A DNA stretch of 64,000 bases, from assembly GCF_036347055.1 (NCBI RefSeq), contig NZ_CP108882.1, forward strand, positions 1,054,001-1,118,000, written 5' to 3'. Source of the stretch: Streptomyces sp. NBC_00820 (lineage in GTDB: Bacteria > Actinomycetota > Actinomycetes > Streptomycetales > Streptomycetaceae). Position 1 is the stretch's first letter. Each line of letters opens with the position of its first letter. Of this stretch, positions 31,268-40,436 are shown in pieces. The notes under the pieces were generated by a model. That model saw nothing but the letters and a program-made list of their open reading frames with translations, searched no databases and was not told where the DNA came from. The position numbers and the translations under genes are program-made.

Positions 31268-31407
31268 CGTGCGGGCCGGCCGCAGGTCCGCCAACGTGCC
31301 CCGTGCGCGCACCGGCCGCGGACCGGCAATCTACCCCGTGTGCGGGCCGGTCACGGTCCGCCCATGTGCCCCGTGTGCGAGCCGGCCGCGGACCGGCCTG
31401 GGCCCGC
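31268..31407. repeat. Four tandem 35-bp repeats
   Basis: Units at 31268-31302, 31303-31337, 31338-31372 and 31373-31407, each 35 bp, share the frame GTGxGCG-GCCGGCC-CGG-CCGCC with partial decay. They fill the gap between the convergent MarR and glycosidase genes. In addition CCCGTGTGCGGGCC (31335-31348) and GGCCCGCACACGGG (31401-31414) form a perfect 14-bp inverted repeat, which could make a bidirectional terminator. As 35 is not a multiple of three, the array is unlikely to be coding. Confidence 0.7.
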
Positions 31408-31436
31408 ACACGGGCATCGGTGTGCCGGAAGGCGGT

Positions 31437-33062
31437 TCAGCAGCGGCTGCGGTCCTTCGTCAGCACGCCCTGGACGACGGTCAGGGACCGGTCGTAGCAG
31501 CCGTCCGAGCCGGTCACGCGGTAGCGCTCACCGGACGTGCCGACCGCGTGCCGCTGGTCGCGCGGAACGCCCAGCGTGTACGACGCGTCGCCGCTGTAGG
31601 TGTCGTCGAGCCGTGACCAGGCGGTGCGCCGGTCACCCTGCCGATTCTCCGTCGACGCCCGGTCACCGAGGGTCAGTTCGGTGCGCAGCCGGTCGTCCGC
31701 GCCGATGGTCGTGACGCCGTTCATCGTGTAGGTCCGGTGCGTCCGGATCGTGTGCGCCGGGCCGTGTGCGCCGCGGGTGGTGACGGTCTCGTCGTCCGTC
31801 CAGGTCGCGTCGAGTCCGTCCGTGTTCTCGCCGTCGGTCCAGCGGTGCGCCGAGGTGTTCGCGAGCGTGCGGGTGACGGTGGTGGTCACGCGGCCGTGCG
31901 AGGTGTCGAGGTACCCGGAGACGGTGAGCGCGTGCCCGGCGCGGGTGTCCACGCGGTTCTCCGTACCGGGCGTGTACACGGAGGAGTTCACGACATCGGT
32001 CGCCCGGTCCGAGGTGAGCGCGCCGGTGAGCTGGGCGCGGTGCGCGTCCTGCCAGACCAGGACGTTGACCGGGGCGCTCCAGCCGGACTGACCGGTGGGC
32101 ACACCGGCCACCGAGACCTCGACGCGGTGCGGGCGGCCGTCGTCGAGGATTCCGGCGAAGGGCGTCAGATCGTATGTGAGGGGCTTGACGTCGAAGGCGC
32201 GCGGGGCCGGGACCACGTACCAGAGGAACGGGTTGGACCACCCGCCGGTCCAGACGTTCGGGAACGGCGAGGCGATGCCCGCCAGTCGACCGTCGACGGT
32301 GACCCGCACCTCGCGGTACGGCCCGTGGTCGGCCTTGCAGGAGTACGACGCCGGGTCGGCCACCGTCAGGTACCAGAACTCCTCGCAGCCACCCCCGGAT
32401 CCTGTCGCGTACACCTCCGCCACGATGCGCTCACTGTTGCGCGGGGTGGTGAGGGTGGCGCCGTCGGGGGTGTCGGTGAGGGTGAGGACGCGGTCGGGGG
32501 CGGGGGTCTCGGGGCGGCCGGCGTAGAAGGTGAGCGTCACCTTGACGTCGATCACACCGGTGTAGGTGTCGTCGACGACGTTGCCGATGAGCATCTCGAC
32601 GTCCTGCGGGCCGCGGAAGGTGTCGCTGTAGCGGGTGACGTCCTTCTCCACATGCCACTCGATACCGTCCGGCGACGGCTCGGGGGTCGAGGTGCGCAGG
32701 ATCTCGACCCCGCCGACGTCCAGCTGGCCGAGGCGGTCGAACTGGCGCCCCTTCACCTTGCCGTCGAGGCGCAGTACGACCTTGCTCCAGCGGTCGCCGC
32801 AGTCCCGGGGTGGCGCGTACGTTCCGCGGTAGGGGGTGTAGCCGCGGAACTGGGCCTCGGCGAGGGTGACTCGGCAGGACGCGGTGTGCGGCCGGGCGAC
32901 GGGCGGGGCGGCGGTCAACGGGTCGTGCCAGTCGGTGCCGAACTCGGCGGGTACGTCGGCGGTACGACCGCCCGCCTGGGCGGCGGCCGGACCGGCGCCG
33001 AAGAGCGCGCTCGCGAGGAGGGTCGCCCCGGCGAACATGGACATGACTATCCGTCTTCTCAT
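31437..33062 (-). CDS. Secreted peptide:N-glycosidase A-like amidase
   Basis: 541 residues with a signal peptide (MRRRIVMSMFAGATLLASAL, cleavage near AAAQA). The mature region matches the PNGase A type: two jelly-roll-like halves with SKVVLRLDGKVKGRQFDRLGQLDVGGVEILRTSTPEPSPDGIEWHVEKDVTRY, FWYLTVADPASYSCKADHGPYREVRVTVDGRLAGIASPFPNVWTGGWSNPFLWYVVPAPRAFDVKPLTYDLTPFAGIL and later VSGYLDTSHGRVTTTVTRTL. PNGase A enzymes release N-glycans from glycoproteins, so this is likely an exported enzyme for scavenging sugars from eukaryotic glycoproteins. It lies 50 bp after an L,D-transpeptidase gene on the same strand. Confidence 0.85.
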   Translation of the reverse strand: MRRRIVMSMFAGATLLASALFGAGPAAAQAGGRTADVPAEFGTDWHDPLTAAPPVARPHTASCRVTLAEAQFRGYTPYRGTYAPPRDCGDRWSKVVLRLDGKVKGRQFDRLGQLDVGGVEILRTSTPEPSPDGIEWHVEKDVTRYSDTFRGPQDVEMLIGNVVDDTYTGVIDVKVTLTFYAGRPETPAPDRVLTLTDTPDGATLTTPRNSERIVAEVYATGSGGGCEEFWYLTVADPASYSCKADHGPYREVRVTVDGRLAGIASPFPNVWTGGWSNPFLWYVVPAPRAFDVKPLTYDLTPFAGILDDGRPHRVEVSVAGVPTGQSGWSAPVNVLVWQDAHRAQLTGALTSDRATDVVNSSVYTPGTENRVDTRAGHALTVSGYLDTSHGRVTTTVTRTLANTSAHRWTDGENTDGLDATWTDDETVTTRGAHGPAHTIRTHRTYTMNGVTTIGADDRLRTELTLGDRASTENRQGDRRTAWSRLDDTYSGDASYTLGVPRDQRHAVGTSGERYRVTGSDGCYDRSLTVVQGVLTKDRSRC

Positions 33063-33112
33063 GGCCGGTGTTCTACGGGGCGACGGCCCGCCCCGCAATG
33101 AGGCCTCCGCCA

Positions 33113-33844
33113 TCAGGTGCGCAGTTCCGCCCGGTCGCCCATGACCACCACGGGGTGCCGGGCGGGGTCGAGGGTCCGCAGGAGGTACCTCATCGCGCTT
33201 CTGGGCACGCTGACGCAGGCCGAGGTACCGCTGCCGTGGTCGAGGTGCAGCCAGATTCCACCGCCCTTCGCCACGCCTTCAGGGCGGGTGGTGTCGTGCG
33301 GCGGAGTCCCTCTGACGCGGTTGTAGTCGATGGCGATGACGTAGTCGAAGTCGTGCCGCCGCGAGGCCCCCCACTCCTCCGGGGTGGCGTAGGCGCCGTC
33401 GTCCTCGTCGTACGGCAGCCTGGCGCCCGGGTCAGGAAGGACACCGCCGGCGTCGGAGAGGGTGAACACGCCCACCGGGCTGCGTTCATCACCCATCCAG
33501 TGGTCAGTGGTCCAGCCGCCGCGGCCGTTGTGAGCGGGCCAGCTGTCCACCCGACGCCAGCCGTCGCCGTGACGGGTGTACAGCACGAGCGTGGAGCGGG
33601 GCGAGTTCCTCCCTTCCCCGTAGACGGCCACGACCTGGCGTGTATCGGCGGGAATCCGCTGGTACAGGTGGTCACCGACGCCCGGGACGCGGGCCGGGTC
33701 GGCGGGTGCGCCCTCCACGCCGGAGGGACCCTGCGCGCCGGGCCTGACCGGAACGCCGCACGCGGAGAGCGCGCCAAGGGGGACGAGAAGGGTTCCGAAG
33801 ACCGCCAACAGGACCGTCACACGCCGTACTCCATCGATCTGCAC
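33113..33844 (-). CDS. Secreted L,D-transpeptidase (YkuD) lipoprotein
   Basis: 243 residues with a lipoprotein-type signal (lipobox ALSAC, Cys 29). The catalytic YkuD region is WLHLDHGSGTSACVSVP, with His 200/203 and the nucleophile Cys 210, preceded by the substrate-binding WTTDHWMGDERSPVGVFTLSDAGG. Such enzymes make 3-3 cross-links in peptidoglycan or attach proteins to it, and act outside the membrane. It is upstream of the PNGase A-like gene in the same direction (50-bp gap) and could share its transcript. Confidence 0.9.
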   Translation of the reverse strand: MQIDGVRRVTVLLAVFGTLLVPLGALSACGVPVRPGAQGPSGVEGAPADPARVPGVGDHLYQRIPADTRQVVAVYGEGRNSPRSTLVLYTRHGDGWRRVDSWPAHNGRGGWTTDHWMGDERSPVGVFTLSDAGGVLPDPGARLPYDEDDGAYATPEEWGASRRHDFDYVIAIDYNRVRGTPPHDTTRPEGVAKGGGIWLHLDHGSGTSACVSVPRSAMRYLLRTLDPARHPVVVMGDRAELRT

Positions 33845-34207
33845 CCGGTCATGGTGACACCACGATCCGGCCGATCGGGCAGTTTCCGGACACTCGGGGC
33901 ATTGGCCACGGATCTACCGAACGCCCGTGTCAGCGGGCTGCGGCGACCGGCTCGAAGCCAGTGAATTCGGTACGTCGGCGGAAAAACCGTTTGAGAATCA
34001 CCGCCGCGCGACGCGACCCTTTCAGCGCGCCCCTTTCAGCGCGACGCGACATGACATGGCCTGCCGCAACCTGCCCGCCTCCCTCCCCCCGGGCCCTGAT
34101 TCCCCTGACCCCGCTGCCTCCATCGCCTCCACTCCCTCCACCCATCCCACCGATTCCACGATTCCGCTGATCCCCTCGATATCCCCGATTTGAGCCGCTG
34201 GGACGTC
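33845..34207. other. Intergenic region, no gene seen
   Basis: 363 bp between divergent genes. CCTTTCAGCGCG occurs twice in tandem near 34018-34041. A C/T-rich, GATTCC-containing stretch follows at 34075-34190. It probably holds the promoters of the L,D-transpeptidase and the heterodimeric ABC exporter. I see no coding sequence. Confidence 0.45.
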
Positions 34208-36391
34208 ATGCAGATTCAAGACCTTCCGTACTCCGACCCGGGCGTCCCGGACGCGCGTTCGGGCCCTCATCTCTTGTGGTGGCTCTGGCGCAACCAGTTG
34301 GGCGGCCAGCTCAAGGCACTGGCCTGGGGTGTGCTCCACTTCGTCTCCGTGTCCGCGCTGCCGTTCTGCGTCGGGCTCGCCGTGGACGCGGTCGTCGAAC
34401 GTTCGGGCGCGCAGCTCGCCCTGACGGGCGCTCTGATGCTGCTGTGCGGCGTGGGCATCACCGTGGGCGACACCTTCCTGCACCGCTCCGCGGTCACCAA
34501 CTGGATCACGGCCGCCGCCCGGGTCCAGCAGCTGCTGGCGCGCAAGGCGGTCGTACTGGGTTCCGCGCTGACCCGGCGGGTGGCGGCGGGCGAGGTGGTG
34601 GCCGTGTCCACCGGCGACGTGGAGAAGATCGGCTGGTTCGTGGAGGCCGTCTCACGGTTCACCGCGGCCGCGCTGACGGTCGTCGTGGTCTGCGTGGGTC
34701 TGCTCGTCTACCAGCCGGCCCTCGGGTTGGTCGTCGCCGCGGGCCTTCCCTTCGTGGCGCTCGCGGTGCTGCCGCTGCTGCCCCGGTCCACCCGCCGCGC
34801 CGACGTCCAGCGCGAGAAGGCGGGCCGGGCCACCGAGCTGGCCTCGGACACCGTCGCCGGTCTGCGGGTGCTGCGCGGCATCGGCGGCGAGGAGTTGTTC
34901 CTGGACCGCTACCGCCGCGCCTCCCAGGAGGTACGGCAGGCTGCCGTGCGCAGCGCCCGCATGTGGTCGCTGATCTCCGCGATCCAGGTGCTGGTGCCCG
35001 GGATGCTGCTGATCGCGGTTGTCTGGCACGGCGTCCGGCTGGCGGACCAGGGCCGGATCGAGGTCGGTGAACTCGTCACCGTCTACAGCGCGGTGATGGT
35101 GCTCAATTATCCGTTGAGGCACTTCGAGGAGATCGCGATGGCGTACTCCTTCTCGCGCCCGTCGGCGAAACGGGCGGCGCGGGTGCTTTCGTTGCGGCGG
35201 GCGACGGGCGACGAGGAGACGCGAGGGACCGGAGCGCCGGGCCGCGAACGGGCACGACCGGCCGAAGTGCAGGACCACGACCAGGTACGACCGGCCGAAG
35301 TACCGGACTGCGAACAGGCACGACCAGCCGAAGTACCGGACTGCGGCGACGTGACAGCCGTGTCGAACAGCGATCTGTCGGCGCTCCCGCGAAGTCACCG
35401 GCCAGCCGTGCCCCACGGCGGCCTGGCGACGCCGGCGAGCAGTGATCCGACGGCAGCGCTGCCGCACGGTGACCTGTACGACCCCGCCACCGGGCTGCTC
35501 GCGCCTGCCCGCCGGTTCACCGCCGTGGTCTGCGGAGACCCGGACGCGGCCGGGCGGCTCGCGGAACGCCTGGGCGGCCACCCCGCCGAGCCCGGACCCT
35601 CGGTGCGGCTCGGCGGCGTGACGCTCGACGACCTCACGCTGGACGACGCCCGCACCGCCGTACTCGTACAGGACAAGGAACCGGTGCTGCTGTCCGGCAC
35701 GCTGCGCGAGCTGCTCGATGTCCCCGCCTCCGGTGCCGTACGGGCGAAGGACGCGCTGGCGGCCGCGCAGTGCGAGGACGTCCTCGATGCCCTGGTGCAG
35801 GGGTCCGTGGACGCCCCCGACCCGATGGACGCACGGATCACCGAGCGCGGGCGGTCCCTGTCGGGGGGCCAGCGGCAGCGGCTCGCGCTGGCCCGGTCGC
35901 TGATCACGGACCCGGAGGTGCTGGTGCTGGACGAGCCGACCTCCGCCGTCGACTCGCACACCGAGGCGCGGATCGCGGACGGGCTGCGGCGGCTGCGGTC
36001 GGGGCGCACGACGGTGGTGTTCACCTCCTCACCGCTGCTGCTGGACCGCGCGGACGGGGTCGCCCTCGTCCACGAGGGCAAGGTCGTGGCCGTCGGGGAG
36101 CACCGCGAACTGATCGAGACCGAGCCGCGCTACCGGGCCGTGGTGACCCGGGAGACCGAGGAAGAGCAGGCGGCGACAGGTCTCGGGGGCGAGCGGACGG
36201 CGACCGGTCTCGGCGACAAGCGGACGGTGACCGGTCTCGGCAACGAGCAGGCGGCGGGCCGTCTCGAGAACACCGCGGACCGGTCGGAGACCGCCGACGG
36301 AGGCCCCGTGCTGGGCGCGCTCGGCCAGCCGGAAGGGCTGGACGAGCTGGAAGAGCTGGACGAATTGGAAGAGATCGAGGAGAGCGCATGA
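34208..36391 (+). CDS. ABC exporter half-transporter, degenerate Walker A
   Basis: 727 residues: six membrane helices (about 25-310), then an ATPase domain. The Walker A position reads VVCGDPDAAGRLAERL, so the Gly-Lys-Ser/Thr of a working P-loop is missing. The signature LSGGQRQRLALARSL and Walker B VLVLDEPTSAVD are intact, and the switch His is replaced by Ser in VFTSSPLLL. A spacer of about 110 residues with repeated RPAEVPDCEQA-like units stands before the ATPase, and the C-terminus has GLGGERTATGLGDKRTV repeats and an acidic tail. It pairs with the next gene, coupled by ATGA. ATG 34208 is chosen over TTG 34190. Confidence 0.9.
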   Translation: MQIQDLPYSDPGVPDARSGPHLLWWLWRNQLGGQLKALAWGVLHFVSVSALPFCVGLAVDAVVERSGAQLALTGALMLLCGVGITVGDTFLHRSAVTNWITAAARVQQLLARKAVVLGSALTRRVAAGEVVAVSTGDVEKIGWFVEAVSRFTAAALTVVVVCVGLLVYQPALGLVVAAGLPFVALAVLPLLPRSTRRADVQREKAGRATELASDTVAGLRVLRGIGGEELFLDRYRRASQEVRQAAVRSARMWSLISAIQVLVPGMLLIAVVWHGVRLADQGRIEVGELVTVYSAVMVLNYPLRHFEEIAMAYSFSRPSAKRAARVLSLRRATGDEETRGTGAPGRERARPAEVQDHDQVRPAEVPDCEQARPAEVPDCGDVTAVSNSDLSALPRSHRPAVPHGGLATPASSDPTAALPHGDLYDPATGLLAPARRFTAVVCGDPDAAGRLAERLGGHPAEPGPSVRLGGVTLDDLTLDDARTAVLVQDKEPVLLSGTLRELLDVPASGAVRAKDALAAAQCEDVLDALVQGSVDAPDPMDARITERGRSLSGGQRQRLALARSLITDPEVLVLDEPTSAVDSHTEARIADGLRRLRSGRTTVVFTSSPLLLDRADGVALVHEGKVVAVGEHRELIETEPRYRAVVTRETEEEQAATGLGGERTATGLGDKRTVTGLGNEQAAGRLENTADRSETADGGPVLGALGQPEGLDELEELDELEEIEESA

Positions 36392-38205
36392 TCGGCGTAG
36401 CGCCCCCGGCGTACGACCCGGCGGCCCCGACGACCGCGACCACCCTGCCCGTCGGCGCGGCCGCGACCGTGCGCGCCTATGTCGGCGAGCTGCTGCGCCG
36501 CCACCGTCACGCCTTCCTGCTGCTCGTCACCGTCAACACGGTGGCCGTCATCGCCTCCATGGTGGGCCCGTACCTGCTCGGTGGACTCGTCGAGCGGGTG
36601 TCCGACCGGGCGCGGGACCTGCACCTGGGCGAGACGGTCGCGTTCTTCCTGCTCGCGCTGGTCGTGCAGGCCGTGTTCGTCCAGCAGGTGCGGTTGCGCG
36701 GCGCGATGCTCGGTGAGCGGATGCTGGCCGACCTGCGCGAGGACTTCCTCGTCCGCTCGGTGGGGCTGCCGCCGGGCGTGCTGGAGCGGGCCGGCACCGG
36801 CGACCTGCTCTCCCGCGTCACCACGGACATCGACCGCCTGGCCAACGCCATGCGGGAGGCCGTACCACAGCTGGCGATCGGGTTCGTATGGGCGCTGCTG
36901 CTGCTCGGGGGGCTCGTCGTGACGGCTCCGCCGCTGGCGGCCGCCGTCCTGCTCGCGGTCCCGGTGCTGGTGCTGGGGTGCCGCTGGTACTTCAAGCGGG
37001 CGCCCGCCGGCTACCGGTCCGAGTCCGCTGGGTACGCCGCGGTGGCCGCGGCCCTCGCCGAGACCGTGGACGCGGGCCGGACCATCGAGGCGCACCGCCT
37101 CGGCGCGCGTCGCATCGCCCTGTCGGAGCGGCGGATCAAGGAGTGGACCGCCTGGGAGCGCTACACCCTATGGCTGCGCTCGGTGCTCTTCCCGGTCATC
37201 AACGCCGTCCACCTCATCGTGCTCGGCTCGGCCCTCATGGTCGGCGGTGTCTGCGTTCTGCGGGGCTGGATCGACGTCGGCCAGCTGACCACGGGTGCCC
37301 TCGTCGCCCAGATGCTGGTCGACCCGATCAACCTGATCCTGCGCTGGTACGACGAGGTGCAGGTGGCCCAGGTCTCGCTGGCACGGCTGGTCGGGGTACG
37401 GGACATCGAGCCCGACGCCGGGGACGGCTCCCTGGCCCCGGACGGCCGGGACGTGCACGCCGACCGGGTCCACTTCGGCTACCGCGAGGGCGTCGACGTG
37501 CTGCGCGAGGTGTCCCTGGAGGTCCCGCCGGGCACCCGGCTCGCCCTGGTCGGCCCTTCGGGCGCCGGCAAGTCCACGCTGGGCAGGCTGCTCGCCGGCA
37601 TCTACGCGCCCCGGACCGGGCGCGTCACCCTGGGCGGCGCCGAACTGTCCCGGATGCCCGCCGAACGCGTCCGCTCGCACGTCGCCCTCGTGAACCAGGA
37701 GCACCACGTCTTCGTCGGTCCCCTGCGCGACAACCTCCTGCTGGCCCTCCCCCACTCCCGGCTGAGCTCGAGCGGGGGGACCCCCATCGGGGCGCGGGAC
37801 GCCGAGCTGTGGGCGGCGCTCGGCGCGGTGGACGCCGACGGCTGGGCGCGGGCGCTGGACGACGGCCTCGACACCGAGGTGGGCTCGGGCGGCGTCGCTC
37901 TCACGCCGGCCCAGGCCCAGCAGATCGCCCTGGCCCGGCTCGTCCTGGCCGACCCGCACACCCTGGTCCTCGACGAGGCGACCTCTCTCCTCGACCCCCG
38001 GGCTGCCCGCCATCTGGAACGCTCCCTGGGGCGCGTCCTCGACGGGCGCACGGTCGTCGCCATCGCCCACCGTCTGCACACCGCCCACGACGCGGATGTC
38101 ATCGCGGTCGTGGAGAACGGCCGTATCAAGGAGCTGGGGAGCCATGACGAGCTGGTCTCCGCGGGCGGGGCGTACGCGGCGCTCTGGCGGTCCTGGCACG
38201 GGTGA
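36388..38205 (+). CDS. ABC exporter half-transporter, degenerate signature
   Basis: 605 residues with six membrane helices and a C-terminal ATPase. Walker A GPSGAGKST, Walker B LVLDEATSLLD and switch His (IAHRL) are intact, but the ABC signature reads LTPAQAQQIALARL instead of LSGGQ. Because its partner has the opposite defect (Walker A lost, signature kept), the two should form a heterodimer with one working and one dead ATP site. The start overlaps the partner's stop (ATGA at 36388-36391), which supports obligate pairing. Substrate unknown; such pairs often export drugs or peptides. Confidence 0.92.
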   Translation: MIGVAPPAYDPAAPTTATTLPVGAAATVRAYVGELLRRHRHAFLLLVTVNTVAVIASMVGPYLLGGLVERVSDRARDLHLGETVAFFLLALVVQAVFVQQVRLRGAMLGERMLADLREDFLVRSVGLPPGVLERAGTGDLLSRVTTDIDRLANAMREAVPQLAIGFVWALLLLGGLVVTAPPLAAAVLLAVPVLVLGCRWYFKRAPAGYRSESAGYAAVAAALAETVDAGRTIEAHRLGARRIALSERRIKEWTAWERYTLWLRSVLFPVINAVHLIVLGSALMVGGVCVLRGWIDVGQLTTGALVAQMLVDPINLILRWYDEVQVAQVSLARLVGVRDIEPDAGDGSLAPDGRDVHADRVHFGYREGVDVLREVSLEVPPGTRLALVGPSGAGKSTLGRLLAGIYAPRTGRVTLGGAELSRMPAERVRSHVALVNQEHHVFVGPLRDNLLLALPHSRLSSSGGTPIGARDAELWAALGAVDADGWARALDDGLDTEVGSGGVALTPAQAQQIALARLVLADPHTLVLDEATSLLDPRAARHLERSLGRVLDGRTVVAIAHRLHTAHDADVIAVVENGRIKELGSHDELVSAGGAYAALWRSWHG

Positions 38206-38489
38206 GGCCGTGGCGGTCGGTCCTCGCACCGGCACTCGGCCCCACCCCTGCCGTCCGGGCGCCCGTCCCTCCGAACACTCAGCCGCTGGGCCGCTCAGCG
38301 CTCAGCCGCAGGCCAGGTGCCGTGCCGTTGCGCAGTGCCGAACTGGGGTGGAAGGCTGGATAGCGGCACCGGTTCGGGGAGCACCGCGGGACCTTTCGGT
38401 CCCCGCCGCGTGTGACCCGTGCCCAGCGTGCCGGCGGCCCGCCGCCGCTCGCGGCGGCATCCGGCCGTGCTCACCACCTGGAGGTTCCC

Positions 38490-38960
38490 GTGGACAGCTC
38501 CGACGGATGGGGGGATGACGTCTACCAGCCCGACTCGGCAGAGATCCGGGAGGACTCCGGAGTCCTCGACGTCGAGGACACGCTGGACTTCGACGGCGTC
38601 GGTGACCCTCTCGACCGGGGCTGGTCCCCGCCCGAGCGGCCGTGGGCGGTGGAGCACGACGGTGTGACGGCGGCGGAACGCAGCGCCGGGGAGACGCTCG
38701 ACCAGCGGCTCGCCGAGGAGGTGCCCGACGTCGCCACGCCGGACGGCGACGGCATCGGCGACTGCTCCGGCACCGACGGGGAACTGCTGGACGACGAGGT
38801 CGGCGACCGGCGCTCCGGCCGGCTGGTCGCCCCCGACGAGGGAGCGCACGAGGACGAGGAGAGCGCGCTCGTGGCCACCGACGTCGGCATCGACGGCGCC
38901 GCCGCCTCCGCCGAGGAGGCAGCGATGCACGTCGTCGACGAGGACTCGCTCCCCGGCTGA
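38490..38960 (+). CDS. DUF5709 protein
   Basis: 156 residues from a GTG. It is very acidic and lacks membrane helices. It has the DUF5709 pattern: [71 protein letters not shown]. In Streptomyces this family is stress- or sporulation-associated, with no known activity; I recall this only as a general trend. ATG-free start chosen because GTG 38490 is preceded by GAGG at a good distance and begins the conserved DSSDGWGD. Confidence 0.85.
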   Translation: MDSSDGWGDDVYQPDSAEIREDSGVLDVEDTLDFDGVGDPLDRGWSPPERPWAVEHDGVTAAERSAGETLDQRLAEEVPDVATPDGDGIGDCSGTDGELLDDEVGDRRSGRLVAPDEGAHEDEESALVATDVGIDGAAASAEEAAMHVVDEDSLPG

Positions 38961-39045
38961 ACCGGACCCCCACCCCGGGCCCCTCGGCCCCGGCCCCCGG
39001 ACTCCCCTGCCGCCCCACCGCAATCGCCCCGAGCGAGGAGCCGTC

Positions 39046-39354
39046 ATGCAGCAGGACAAGCACCCCGACTACCGTTCCGTCGTCTTCCGCGACCGCGCCG
39101 CCGGCTACGCCTTCCTCACCCGGTCCACCGCGACCAGCGAGGAGACCATCGAATGGGACGACGGCGAGACCTACCCGGTGGTCGACGTGGAGATCTCCTC
39201 CGAGAGCCACCCCTTCTACACGGGCAAGGCCCGCACGGTGGACACCGAGGGGCGCGTCGCCCGGTTCGAGCGCCGGTACGGCGGGGCGGAGCCAGGAGGC
39301 AGCGGGGCGGAGCCGGGCGACGGGACGGGGGCGGAGCCGGGCGGCGTGGCCTGA
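39046..39354 (+). CDS. rpmE2: 50S ribosomal protein L31 type B
   Basis: 102 residues. The first 84 match the zinc-free (C-minus) L31 form: [77 protein letters not shown]. No CxxC zinc motif is present. Such paralogues replace the zinc-binding L31 when zinc is scarce and are usually repressed by Zur, but I see no Zur-box-like palindrome in the 85 bp upstream. The C-terminal about 20 residues are an added Gly/Ala/Glu/Pro tail with GAEPG repeats. Confidence 0.93.
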   Translation: MQQDKHPDYRSVVFRDRAAGYAFLTRSTATSEETIEWDDGETYPVVDVEISSESHPFYTGKARTVDTEGRVARFERRYGGAEPGGSGAEPGDGTGAEPGGVA

Positions 39355-39496
39355 CGAGGACGGCCGTGCCGTACGCACGACAGGGCGCCGCCGCAGGCAC
39401 GACCAGGCACCGTACACAGAACAGGGCGCCGCACGCCTGGTGGCGAGCGGCGCCCCGATGCGGGAAGCGGTGTCCCGGGCAACGTTCAAACGATGA

Positions 39497-40309
39497 TCAG
39501 ATGAAGTTGAGGGCGGCCGCGCAGCCCACTCCCCCGAGCACCATGAACACGGGCATCAGCACCTTCAGCTCGACCCAGCTGCCTGCCCGGAACCGCATCG
39601 CCTTCGGCGGCCCGAGCGGGTACCAGCGCCTGCGGCCCAGCGGGATGGGCCACAGGATCGGGCAGCCGGAGACGGTGAGCGCGTCCCCGAGGCAGTGCAC
39701 CAGCGCGCCGAGCACGATCGGCAGCCCCAGCCACAGGTACTGCTGCCCCGGCTCTTCGAACAGCCAGTGGGAGCCGTTGCCGGGCTTGTCCAGTATGCCG
39801 GCGAGGATCCAGGCGCTGGTCGCGGCGAGCAGCCAGACCAGGACGTCGCTGCTGGAGCCCCGCGCCGCCCGCCACAGCAGGCCCTCTATCGCCAGCACCA
39901 TGTGCACGAACAGGATCGCCAGGACCGCCCAGCGGCCCCCCGCGATGGCCAGGGCCGAACTGCCCGCGCCGATGAGGACGGCCCACACCCAGGTGTGCGT
40001 GAGCGTGCGGTGGCCGCCCGAGCGGCGCGGGTCGCCCGGCTTCCTCGTCGCCTTGTAGACGGCGTACGACAGTTTGTCCACGATCTCGCAGAACCACCGG
40101 GACACGGGTCCGAAGGCCCGCGAGATGGTGGCCGCCTTGTGGTCGAGGTCCGGGGCGAGCGCGGCGCCCGCGCAGATCAGGGCGCCGACCAGGACGACGG
40201 GCCAGGGCATCGGGTGTCCGGCCGCGGCTGCGGCCGCTCCGACGCCGAGCCAGGCCGCGGCCCCCGACAGTGAGTGTGCTGGTCCCATCATGGCCGCTTT
40301 ACGCCCCAT
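39497..40309 (-). CDS. Metal-dependent hydrolase, membrane-bound (YdjM/LexA-regulated type)
   Basis: 270 residues with several membrane helices. Motifs: GPAHSLSGAAAWLG at the N-terminus, APDLDHKAATISRAFGPVSR, GGHRTLTHTWVWAV and VLGALVHCLGDALTVSGCPILWPIPLG. The His/Asp residues in GPxHS, DLDH, HRTLTH and HxxxD are the putative metal site of the DUF457 (YdjM) family. The function is not known. Start taken as ATG 40309, with ATG 40291 or 40288 as alternatives. Divergent from the helicase gene (127-bp gap). Confidence 0.85.
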   Translation of the reverse strand: MGRKAAMMGPAHSLSGAAAWLGVGAAAAAAGHPMPWPVVLVGALICAGAALAPDLDHKAATISRAFGPVSRWFCEIVDKLSYAVYKATRKPGDPRRSGGHRTLTHTWVWAVLIGAGSSALAIAGGRWAVLAILFVHMVLAIEGLLWRAARGSSSDVLVWLLAATSAWILAGILDKPGNGSHWLFEEPGQQYLWLGLPIVLGALVHCLGDALTVSGCPILWPIPLGRRRWYPLGPPKAMRFRAGSWVELKVLMPVFMVLGGVGCAAALNFI

Positions 40310-40436
40310 TCCTCTTGTGCCGTTGTCCAGTTGACCTGGTGCGCTGACGTTTCGTCGGCGCCACAGCGTAGCGGCCGTGATCTTCCTGCCCACAGCCGAT
40401 TCCCCGCTCGGCGCCCGGGCCAGGCAAGATGGGTGC

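Noticed and set aside
31268..31407. CRISPR-like repeat array
   Set aside because: The 35-bp units are directly adjacent without spacers and no cas genes are nearby.
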